Part shown: one piece after another, positions 17,551 to 26,000 of the stretch | Numbering within the stretch: position 1 is the stretch's first letter | How the letters are laid out: each line of letters starts with the position of its first letter | Notes under the pieces: generated by a model | Seen by the model: only the letters and a program-made list of their open reading frames with translations | What the model was told of the DNA's origin: nothing | The model's database searches: none | Position numbers and translations under genes: made by a program | Origin: Streptomyces prunicolor NBRC 13075 | GTDB lineage: Bacteria > Actinomycetota > Actinomycetes > Streptomycetales > Streptomycetaceae | Assembly: GCF_000367365.1 (NCBI RefSeq) | Contig: NZ_BARF01000054.1 | Span: 1 to 64,000, forward strand | Direction: 5' to 3' | Length of the DNA: 64,000 nt

Positions 17551-17607
17551 GCACGCGCGCGTACGTCGTTCACGAGGCACACGCGTGTGCGTGTCGTTCC
17601 GCGAGCT

Positions 17608-17645
17608 GCGGCCCGTACCCCGGTCGGCGGGGGGGTACGGGCCGC
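17608..17645. terminator. Bidirectional terminator glpK / cvnD
   Basis: A perfect 14-bp inverted repeat, GCGGCCCGTACCCC (17608-17621) against GGGGTACGGGCCGC (17632-17645), with a 10-nt loop. It lies between the convergent ends of glpK and the conservon. Confidence 0.9.
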
Positions 17646-17654
17646 GCCCGCGCC

Positions 17655-18260
17655 TCAGCTGGTGACGCTCTGGCGGCGCTTCGCGCCGTAGGCCATCGCG
17701 TGCTGGACGACCTCGATGAGGACCTCCTTGACCGACGACCGGTCCCGGGCGTCGCAGAGCATGAGCGGTACGTCCTCGTCGAGGTCGAGGGCCTGGCGGA
17801 CGGCGTCGACCGGGTAACGGTCGGCGCCCTCGAAGCAGTTGACGCCTACGACGAAGGGGATGGAGCGCCGCTCGAAGTAGTCGAGGGCGGCGAAGCAGTC
17901 CTCCAGGCGGCGGGTGTCGGCGAGCACGACGGCGCCCAGCGAGCCCTCGGAGAGCTCGTCCCACATGAACCAGAACCGCTCCTGCCCCGGCGTACCGAAG
18001 AGGTACAGCACCAGGTCCTCGCGCAGGGTGATACGGCCGAAGTCCATGGCCACGGTGGTGGTGTGCTTGCCCTCCACCCCGCTGGTGTCGTCGACCGGAC
18101 GCCCTGCCTCGGTGAGCAGTTCCTCCGTGCGCAGCGGCCTGATCTCGCTGACCGCGCCGACGAGGGTGGTCTTGCCCACGCCGAAGCCGCCGGCCACCAG
18201 GATCTTGAGCGTGACGGGCTCGACCGGAGGCTTGCCTCGCTCAGTACGCCCGAAGATCAT
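17655..18260 (-). CDS. cvnD: Conservon GTPase CvnD
   Basis: A 201-residue small Ras-like GTPase. The P-loop GGFGVGKTTL lies at about 24-33, the switch II-like segment is FGTPGQERF, and VVGVNCFEGAD supplies the NKxD-like base-recognition site in altered form (VNCF). It is the last gene of a cvnABCD cluster and would act as the output or switch of a membrane-associated sensor complex resembling eukaryotic G-protein coupling. It is 48 bp from cvnC. In S. coelicolor the conservons influence development and antibiotic production. Confidence 0.93.
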   Translation of the reverse strand: MIFGRTERGKPPVEPVTLKILVAGGFGVGKTTLVGAVSEIRPLRTEELLTEAGRPVDDTSGVEGKHTTTVAMDFGRITLREDLVLYLFGTPGQERFWFMWDELSEGSLGAVVLADTRRLEDCFAALDYFERRSIPFVVGVNCFEGADRYPVDAVRQALDLDEDVPLMLCDARDRSSVKEVLIEVVQHAMAYGAKRRQSVTS

Positions 18261-18308
18261 CGGTCTTTTCTCCTGCTTGATGGGGTAAGGGGCGGTGACT
18301 CGCGCCGC

Positions 18309-18704
18309 TCACAGGGCCCGGAGGCCGGAGATCACGTCGCGCAGAATACTCTCGTCCACCAGCTCGGCCGGGGGTACGGGACGTGACACATGGACGAGTT
18401 CCCCGTCCACGAGATCGCCGATGAGAACCCGTATCACCCCGATGGGCAGGTCGAGTTCGGCGGCGAGTTCGGCGACCGACTGCGGGGCGTCACGGCAGAG
18501 ACCGACGATGTCCACGTGCTCCGGGGACAGCGTCTGGTCCGCTTCCGAGTCGTCCTCGTGGGACTCCGCGATCACCACCGCGATGAGGTCGAGGCGGTGC
18601 TGGGCCGGACTGGTGGTGCGGCCGCGCGTCATCGCGTACGGCCTGACGACCGGTCCGGCCTCGTCGTCGAACCAGTGGCTTCTTCCCTGACCGTCTCCGC
18701 TCAT
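18309..18704 (-). CDS. cvnC: Conservon DUF742 protein CvnC
   Basis: A 131-residue DUF742 protein with a winged-helix-like core (PQSVAELAAELDLPIGVIRVLIGDLVDGELVHV). It opens with the usual VVRPYAMTRGRT motif. It is the third component of the conservon. It probably bridges the roadblock protein and the GTPase; a direct DNA-binding role has not been established for the family. It ends 48 bp before cvnD and starts 9 bp after cvnB. Confidence 0.92.
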   Translation of the reverse strand: MSGDGQGRSHWFDDEAGPVVRPYAMTRGRTTSPAQHRLDLIAVVIAESHEDDSEADQTLSPEHVDIVGLCRDAPQSVAELAAELDLPIGVIRVLIGDLVDGELVHVSRPVPPAELVDESILRDVISGLRAL

Positions 18705-18713
18705 GTCACTTCA

Positions 18714-19145
18714 CTACCCGCCGGAGGACAGGTCGGTGCGCGGGGCGGCCCCCAGATGCACACCGACCCGCTTCACGAGCAGGGTCATCTCGTAGGCGAC
18801 CTGTCCGACGTCCGAGTCGGCGTCCGCGAGGACGGCGAGACAGCTGCCGTCGCCGGCGGCCGTCACGAACAGGAAGGCCTCGTCGAGTTCGACGACCGTC
18901 TGCCGCACGCTGCCCGCCTCGAAATGGCGGCCGACGCCCTTGGCGAGGCTGTGGAAGCCGGAGGCCACGGCGGCCAGGTGTTCGCTGTCCTCGCGGGTCA
19001 GGTCCTGGGACACGCCGGTGGCGAGGCCGTCGCCGGAGAGCACGATGGCCTTGCGGATGCTGGCGACCCGCTCGACGAGGTCGTCGAGGAGCCAGTTCAG
19101 CCCGCGTTGGTCGGTGCTGTGGCCGGTCGCCTTCGGTGCGGTCAT
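18714..19145 (-). CDS. cvnB: Conservon roadblock/LC7 protein CvnB
   Basis: A 143-residue roadblock/LC7-fold protein (LNWLLDDLVERVASIRKAIVLSGDGL, then FLFVTAAGDGSCLAVLADADSDVGQVAYEMTLLVKR over about residues 15-130). Roadblock proteins act as platforms or GTPase-activating partners for small GTPases of the CvnD/MglA type. Its start overlaps the stop of cvnA by 4 bp (ATGA), so the two are translationally coupled. Confidence 0.93.
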   Translation of the reverse strand: MTAPKATGHSTDQRGLNWLLDDLVERVASIRKAIVLSGDGLATGVSQDLTREDSEHLAAVASGFHSLAKGVGRHFEAGSVRQTVVELDEAFLFVTAAGDGSCLAVLADADSDVGQVAYEMTLLVKRVGVHLGAAPRTDLSSGG

Positions 19146-21997
19146 CGACCGTCCCCCTTAGTTCCTTGTGCTGTGCCGCCTTGGGCGTCGTCGCCCTCGG
19201 CGTTCTCCTCGCGGCCGCGCTGCCAGCCGCGCTGGAGCGAGGCCATACGGCTGCGCACCTCGTCGGCGTCGCGTTCGGCGACCTCCGCCGGGCTCGCGGC
19301 GCGCCGATCGGGGTCCTGTTTCAGTTGCGGGGCCAGGTTGGCCTGACGTACGCGTCTGGGCAGCGCGCCCGTGTCGGGCCCGGTCCGGCCCTGCGGAGTG
19401 TCGGAGTCGGGAGCACCGGACGCGATCTCGGCGCGCCGGGTGCGCCTGGGGAGAGCGGGGGTCTCGGGCGGCTCTCCCGATCCGCGCCCCGGGTAGGCCT
19501 GGGTCGGCGCGGATTCGGCGCGCCCACCGGGCACGTCGGTACGGCGGCGTAGCGGCGTGTCACCGCGACGCCGGGCCGGTAGCGGTGCGGGGCCGTCCGT
19601 CTCGGATCCGCCCGAAGGCGAGGCCATGGAGGGTCCGTCGAAATCGACGTCTCCGGAGTCCCCCATTTCGCGCCGCGAGCGCTGCTCGACGACCGGGCGT
19701 CCATGGGAGCTGACGAGCTTGGGCGTACGGCGTCGGGGCAGCGGAAGCGGGTCGCTGTGACCGTCCGCATCGGCCCCGCGCGGTCCGTCGTGGGGCTCGG
19801 AGACCTGCTGATGAGGTTCTACGGGGCGTACGGGACCCAGGTCGTCCCGGTGGGCGGAGGAGCGGCGCGGGCGGAAGATCTCGCCGCGCTCGCCGTCCTC
19901 GTCGTCGAGCGCGTTCGGGAAGCCTTCGAGGGCGTCCAGGTCGACGGGGGCTTCCAGTTCGACCGGGCCGTCCAGGAGCGCGGGCGGCAGACCGGGCAGC
20001 TTCATGGGCACCTGGGAGAGCGCGGAGCGGTGGCTCTCCTCCAGCTCGGCCTCCTTCGTGGGCCGGGGCCGGTCGAGGCGGAAGCCGATGCCGTTGGTGT
20101 CCGGGACCTCGTCGCTCAGCAGGGCGTCGGGGATGAACACGACGGCGGTGGTGCCCCCGTACGGGGAGGGCTGGAGCGAGACACGGACGTTCTGCCGCTG
20201 GGCGAGCCGGCTGACCACGAACAGGCCGAGGCGGTCGGTGTCGGAGAGTTCGAACTCCGGTGTCTCGGCGAGCCGGAGATTGGCGTCCAGGAGCGCCTCG
20301 GCCGCCATCCCGAGCCCGCGGTCGTGGATCTCCAGGGTGAAGCCGTTGGCGACCCGCTCCCCGACGACCTGGACGGCGGTGTGCGGCGGGGAGAACACCG
20401 TGGCGTTCTCCAGGAGTTCGGCCACCAGGTGGGTGAGGTCCGCCACGGCAGGGCCGGTGACGGCGATCCGCGGCAGCCTGCGGACCTCGATGCGCTCGTA
20501 GTCCTCGACCTCGGCGACGGCCGCGCGGACGATGTCCATGAGCTGGACCGGCTTGCGCCACTGCCGGGACGGGGCCGCCCCGGAGAGGATCACCAGGCCC
20601 TCGGCGTGGCGGCGCATCCGGGTGGTCAGATGGTCGAGGCGGAACAGGTCGGCGAGTTCGTCGGTGTCCTCGGTCCTGCGCTCCATGGTGTCGAGCAGGG
20701 TGAGCTGCTTGTGCAGCAGGACCTGGCTGCGCCGGGCGAGGTTGACGAAGACGTCGGAGACACCGGAGCGCAACTCGGCCTGTTTGACGGCGGCTTCGAC
20801 GGCCGCGCGCTGCAGGGTGTTGAGTGCCTGGCCGACGTCGCCGATCTCGTTCCTGTCGTACTCCAGGCGCGGGACCTCGGTCTCCACGTCGACCACTTCG
20901 CCGACGGACAGACGGCGCATCACGCTGGGCAGCCGGACGCCGGACGCCTCGTGGGCGTCCAGGCGCAGTTGACGCAGGTCGCGGATGAGGCCGCGGCCGA
21001 TGCGTACGGACAGGAAGACCGAGAACAGGAGGGCGATCAGACCGAGGACGCCGGCGACGGCCGCCTTGAGGATGACGCTGATCGCGACGGGGCGGACGCG
21101 GTCCTGGTAGCGGTCGTTGGCCTGGTCGTCGAGGGTGCCGAGCTTGTCCAGCACGGCGCCGGCCGCGGTGCTCCAGGTCTGCGCGGTGACGTTGTCGGGC
21201 GTGCCGGACGTGGTCGAGGCGGCGGCCTGTTCCGCCACCCGCAGCGGGGCGCTGGCCGCGTTCTTCCAGAAGCGTTCGAAGTGGCCGCGCTCCGACGAGG
21301 GCAGCAGCGGCAGGTTGACGTCGTACATCAGGGTGCGCTGGGCGACGAGGTCGGAGATGTCGCGGGTCTCGTCCCGGGTGAGCTCGCCGACGATCAGGGA
21401 GGAGCCGAGCAGGGCGTCCTCACGGGAGAGGAACTCCCGCGCGCGGGCGAGGTTCACGAGGGCGCGGTACTGCTTGTCCATCTCGACGTTGTCGACGACA
21501 TGGAGGTTGGACAGCAGCACGTAGCAGGGGTCGACCAGGTGGTTGTAGAGGTCGAGGGCCTGGGCGCGGCTCACGGTGCCGTCCTCGACGCTGCGCCGCA
21601 GGGACTGGAGGCCGTCGAAGGCGTCGAGGACCGCGGTGACGCGGCTGTCGGTGGCCTGCCCCATCGCGTCGCGTACGTCGGGGTTCTCGGCGTTCTTGCG
21701 GATCTTGGCGACGGCCTTGTCGGTGGCGGCGCGGCTGCGCTTGAGGTCGCCGAGCCCGTCGGCGGCGCGCGGGTCGGCGAGGTAGACGAGCGACTGCCTG
21801 CGTTCCTGCTGGATGACGCGGACGGTGTCCTCGGTGGGATAGCCGATCTTCTCGACGACCGACGACACGTTGAACAGGTCTCCGGCGGCGCGGCCGGTGA
21901 GGACTGTGGCGAACGCCCAGATCGCGGTCAGGGACACGAGCGGCACGAGAAGGAGCGCCACGATCTTCCGGCGGATGGACTTCCCGCGAAAGCGCAT
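19142..21997 (-). CDS. cvnA: Conservon sensor histidine kinase CvnA
   Basis: A 951-residue membrane sensor. After a short basic N-terminus (MRFRGKSIRRK) come a membrane segment, an extracytoplasmic nitrate/sensor-like helical domain (about 40-300), a second membrane segment (ILKAAVAGVLGLIALLFSVFLSV), a HAMP-like linker and a GHKL ATPase domain. The ATPase motifs are ELLENATVFSPP (N box), DRGLGMA (G1) and YGGTTAVVF. The last ~300 residues are disordered and rich in Pro, Arg and Asp. ATG 21997 follows GGGGGAGG; a GTG at 22036 would add 13 residues. It heads the cvnABCD operon. The stimulus is unknown. Confidence 0.93.
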   Translation of the reverse strand: MRFRGKSIRRKIVALLLVPLVSLTAIWAFATVLTGRAAGDLFNVSSVVEKIGYPTEDTVRVIQQERRQSLVYLADPRAADGLGDLKRSRAATDKAVAKIRKNAENPDVRDAMGQATDSRVTAVLDAFDGLQSLRRSVEDGTVSRAQALDLYNHLVDPCYVLLSNLHVVDNVEMDKQYRALVNLARAREFLSREDALLGSSLIVGELTRDETRDISDLVAQRTLMYDVNLPLLPSSERGHFERFWKNAASAPLRVAEQAAASTTSGTPDNVTAQTWSTAAGAVLDKLGTLDDQANDRYQDRVRPVAISVILKAAVAGVLGLIALLFSVFLSVRIGRGLIRDLRQLRLDAHEASGVRLPSVMRRLSVGEVVDVETEVPRLEYDRNEIGDVGQALNTLQRAAVEAAVKQAELRSGVSDVFVNLARRSQVLLHKQLTLLDTMERRTEDTDELADLFRLDHLTTRMRRHAEGLVILSGAAPSRQWRKPVQLMDIVRAAVAEVEDYERIEVRRLPRIAVTGPAVADLTHLVAELLENATVFSPPHTAVQVVGERVANGFTLEIHDRGLGMAAEALLDANLRLAETPEFELSDTDRLGLFVVSRLAQRQNVRVSLQPSPYGGTTAVVFIPDALLSDEVPDTNGIGFRLDRPRPTKEAELEESHRSALSQVPMKLPGLPPALLDGPVELEAPVDLDALEGFPNALDDEDGERGEIFRPRRSSAHRDDLGPVRPVEPHQQVSEPHDGPRGADADGHSDPLPLPRRRTPKLVSSHGRPVVEQRSRREMGDSGDVDFDGPSMASPSGGSETDGPAPLPARRRGDTPLRRRTDVPGGRAESAPTQAYPGRGSGEPPETPALPRRTRRAEIASGAPDSDTPQGRTGPDTGALPRRVRQANLAPQLKQDPDRRAASPAEVAERDADEVRSRMASLQRGWQRGREENAEGDDAQGGTAQGTKGDGR

Positions 21998-22415
21998 GGC
22001 CTCCCCCAGCTGGACCCCCGCCGGCCGGGGGTACACATGTACGTCAACAAACGGCGCGAGCCTACTACTGACACAGAGGTAACTCGAAGAGCTGTCCGGA
22101 GCGTGAACTTCCGCAACAGCGACCGGACATGGGGAGGTGTCGGGTCATTGCGGGAGATTGCCGCCCCGATATCCCCGGGATCCCCACACCCCACCCGATC
22201 GGTCCACTTGGCCAGTTGGCCGGAATTTTTCGTTCGTTGGGAATCTTCGTGGCATGTTGTTCGTCTTTCTCTACGGGACATGGGTGCGGAACCGGCCACA
22301 CGAGCCGCATCCGCCCCCGGGCGGCGTAAAACAGGGCAGGCCGGGCACCCACTGGGGAGCCGGAGTCTTCGGACTCCGGGGCGAGTGGTGTACCGGCGGT
22401 GGGGAGGACACGTTG
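21998..22415. other. Divergent promoter region cvnA / small membrane protein
   Basis: 418 bp between divergent starts, without a convincing gene. It contains an AT-richer stretch (about 22225-22275) that may carry promoters in both directions. GGAAT with N18 followed by GTC (about 22238-22265) resembles a SigR-type site but is off consensus at the last base, so I do not call it. Confidence 0.5.
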
Positions 22416-23018
22416 ATGGGCACGGCGGAGCGGCAAGAGGCGCTTGAGGACGGCGTGGCGGCGCGGTCGACGGCGCAGCGGCGCCGTGAGGCACCGGATC
22501 GCGACATCGCGGCGGACGGTGGCATGACGACGGGCGGCGGCGAGAGCCCGAGGGGCTCGCACGAGCCCGCGGCGGCGGAATTCGAGGAGCGCGGCTCTGC
22601 TCGCGCGGCAGCGCAACAGCAGGAGTACTACCGGCCGTTGTGGATCGAGGAGCCCGCACGTCGGCGCAGGCTGCCCGATCCGGTGCGTACGGCGGCCGTG
22701 CGAGCGGTGCTCATCATCGCCGTGACGCTGATCCAGGCGACGGTTGCCTTCCTGTGCACGATGGCCGGGTCCTGGCTGGCGTTCCCGATGGTGATCAGCA
22801 GCGTGGTCAGCACGGTGGTGGCCACCTGGGGCGCCCTCGACGTCTGGGTGACCCGCCAGATGTGGAACCAGCGCAATGGCGTGATCTCGGAGCCCAGCAG
22901 CACGGCAAGGGCCCTCCGCCGCGAGCGGCGTCGGGCCCAGCGTCAGGCGCGGGCCGGCGAGCGGGCCCAGGAGCGGATAGCCCGCAAGAGCGGCGCCGGG
23001 CAGCTGTCGCACTCCTGA
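22416..23018 (+). CDS. Small two-helix membrane protein, unknown function
   Basis: A 200-residue protein. The first ~85 residues are charged and probably disordered. Two hydrophobic segments follow (AVLIIAVTLIQATVAFLC and FPMVISSVVSTVVATWGAL), then a very basic Arg-rich tail that may contact nucleic acid or the membrane. GGGGAGGAC precedes ATG 22416. The frame is open upstream to 22137, but the extension lacks coding character. It is divergent from cvnA and convergent with the SMC-like gene, only 40 bp from its stop. I recognise no family. Confidence 0.72.
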   Translation: MGTAERQEALEDGVAARSTAQRRREAPDRDIAADGGMTTGGGESPRGSHEPAAAEFEERGSARAAAQQQEYYRPLWIEEPARRRRLPDPVRTAAVRAVLIIAVTLIQATVAFLCTMAGSWLAFPMVISSVVSTVVATWGALDVWVTRQMWNQRNGVISEPSSTARALRRERRRAQRQARAGERAQERIARKSGAGQLSHS

Positions 23019-23058
23019 GACTCGTCAACGGACGGCTCGTCCAGTAGGGGCAGTTCTC

Positions 23059-26000
23059 CTACGGAGCGGTCGGCGCGGGGCGCTTGAACATCCGGGTCGC
23101 CGTGATCTCGCTGTGCACCGACTCGCCTTCTCCGGCAGGGGCCTGTTGTGGCAGGCCCGGCCGGAGGTGCTCCTCCACGCTGATGTACTTGAGGCCCGCC
23201 CTCAGGTCGGCGTCGTTGCGCAGCCGGATGACCAGCGGGAACTCGGCCAGCGCCGTCGTGTCGAACAGGCCGGTGGTGTACAGGAGTTGGACACCGAGCG
23301 CGTCGGACACGGCACGCTGCAGCTCCAGCAGGTAGGTCGCGTTGGCCCGCCCGATGGGGTTGTCGAGGAAGAGCGTGCCGGCGTGCCGGTGCTTGTCGCG
23401 GCCCCGGTCGTTCGAGCGCAGCGCGGCCATCGTGCAGTACAGGGCGATGGCCGCCGTGAGCAGCTGCCCGCCGGAGAACACATCGCCCATCTGCCCGACG
23501 GGCACCCGCTCGGCGCGCAGTACGGCGTCCGGCTTGAGGATCTCGACAGCGACACCCTTGGGCTCCAGACCGGCGCCAACTCCCCTCAGCAGCAGGGACA
23601 TTCCGTCGCGCCGCATGTCGGAGTTCTTCTTCACGGCGGCCCGGGTCGCCTCGTCGACGACCATACCGAGCCGCTCGGTGAGCGTGGCCTGGTCGGGCTC
23701 CTCGAAGCGGATCCGCAGGAACTCCTGCCCGGACCACTCGCCGAGCCCCTCGGGCAGCCGGGACAGCCGCTGCGCGGACCGCAGGGTCGCCAGCGCCGAC
23801 TCCACGAGCCCGCGGAGCCGGTCCACGATCGAGTCGCGGTTGCGCTCCAACTGCGCCAACTCATCGGTGAGGACCCGGAGTCGGGGCGCGAAGGCGTCGG
23901 CCCACTTCTGCGCGTGCTCGGGAAGCGCGGACGCGGGCAGTTCACGGATCTGCTGCCGCGCGGGGGTCCGTACCTGCTCGTAGCGCGTGGAGTTGGCGTG
24001 CCGCACGAGCACATCGCTCGCCTCGCGTACGGCGGACTCGGCGGCGGACAGGTCGGTGGCGCAGCCGCGCAGCGAGCGGCGGGCCTCGGCGGCGGAGTGC
24101 CGGGCCTCCTCCACGCTGCCGGGGTACGGCTCGGGCTCCTCCTGCTCCTCGTCCGAGGAGTGCTCGCGCATCAGGTCCCGGAGCATCGCGGCGGTCTCGT
24201 CGAAACCGCCGGCCCCGTCCTCGGCGGCGCGGTGGGCGTCGAGGAGCTCGGCGTGCGCCGCGCGGGCCTGGCCCAACGCGTCGGTGCGCGAGCCGAGTTC
24301 GGCCGTCGCCGTGCGCAGCAGGGCCTGGGCGTGCTCGGAGTCGCGCGGGAGGAGTTCCTCGGTCAGCTCGGTGTGTGCCTCGCCGTCCTCCGGCGCGTGC
24401 CGCTCGGCCTCGCCGCGCAGCCGCCCGAGCTGCTCGCTCGCGGTCGACACCCGGGTCTCCAGCAGCTGCACCAGTTCCTCGGCCCGCGCCGCGGCGGCCT
24501 GCCGGGACGGTCCGTCGGAGCCGTCCGGTGACTCCAGCAACTGCGCCGCGCGTGTGCGGACCTTGTTGCTGAGCCGGTCCAACTCCGCGATCGCCGCGCT
24601 CTCGTCGCTCTCCGCCCGCGCCTGCTCGGCCCGCAGATCGGCGCCGACGCCGACCTTCTCGTAGAGCTGCGAGGCGGCCCGGTAGGCCTCACGGAGGGCG
24701 GGCAGCGAGGGCTTGGGGGCGTCCGGGTCGTCTTCCGGTACGTCGTCGGGGGCGCCCGCGATCTCGGAGCGCTCGGCGCGCAGCGCACGGGCCGTGCGGC
24801 GGGCGTCGTCGGCGGCACGCTGGGCGGCGCGGCGGTCCTCGTCAGCAGCTCGCGCGCGCTCCAGGCAGGACTGGGCGCGGGCCTCCGACTCGGCTGCCTC
24901 GTCGGCGAGTTCACGCAGTTTGACCTGCCAGCCGGCGCGTTCCCGCAGCCGGAAGGCGAGTCCGGCGAGGGCGTCGGCGGCGCGCCGGGCCTTCTGCGCG
25001 GCCTCCTGCCGCTCGTCACGCAACTGGGCCGCCTCGGCGGCGGCCTCGTCGGCCTCGGCCCGTACGGTCCGCGCCTCACTGAGCTCGGCCTCGGCCTCCT
25101 CGGCGAACGCGCGCGTGTCCCGCGCGGCCTGCGCCAGCTCGACCAGCCGCCCGCTCGGGCAGCCGGTGCGCCAGGACGCGAGCCGTGCCGCCAGCTCCCG
25201 GTCCTTGCCGAGCCGCACGGCGAGCGTACGGATCTCCTCGTCCCGCTGCCCCGCCCGCGCGCGCAACGCCTGCCGCTCCTCGTCGGCGGCGTGCTCGTCG
25301 TGCATGGCCGGGTTCGGCGGTACGAGGAAGACGTCACTGGTCTGTGCGTCGGGCGCCGGGGTCGGGGCGAGGAGGGCGGCTGCCGTACCGACGGCCACTG
25401 CGGAACGGGGCAGCAGGGCCGCGTCGTTGAGGGCCTCACGGGCACGCGCGTGCGTGGCCGGGTCGGTGATGATCACGCCGTCGACCAGCTCGGGCCGGGC
25501 GGCGAGCACGCGCGCGTGGTCGGTGGGGTCGACGGCCTGGGCGAGGTAACGCCAGCCGGGCAGGGCCGGGATGCCGTGCTCGCCGAGGTACTCGACGGTG
25601 GCCAGGACATCCGGACCCGGCGGCAGCAGCCCGCCGTCGCCGAGCGCCCCGAGGATCCGGGAGTCGTCGGCGGCGGCGGTGCGCAGGTCGAAGAGGTTCC
25701 GCTCGGAAGAGGTGACCCCGTCGTCGAGCAGCTCGCGCAACTCGTCGGCGAAGCGGTCGAGTTCCTCGGGGGTGAGGGGGCCTTCGGCGAGAGGGCGGGA
25801 GGGTTTGGCGGTACCGGGGTGAGCAACGGGGGTGGCGTTGGTGGCGGAACGGCCGCTCGTGGCAAGGCCGTTGGCTGAAGCGACGTTCGCTGGGGCACCG
25901 GTCCGTGCGTCCGACTCGGCACCATCACCGTTACCGGCGGCACCCGAGCGCGCTCCCGCGACGCCCTGGCCCGCGTTGCCTACGCCCCCGACATCCCCCT

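Noticed and set aside
17578..17589. Palindrome CACACGCGTGTG after glpK
   Set aside because: It is a 12-bp palindrome but lies between convergent genes beside a much stronger terminator. It is more likely background.
22238..22265. SigR-type promoter before the small membrane protein
   Set aside because: GGAAT is followed after 18 nt by GTC, not GTT, and the gene has no known stress role.
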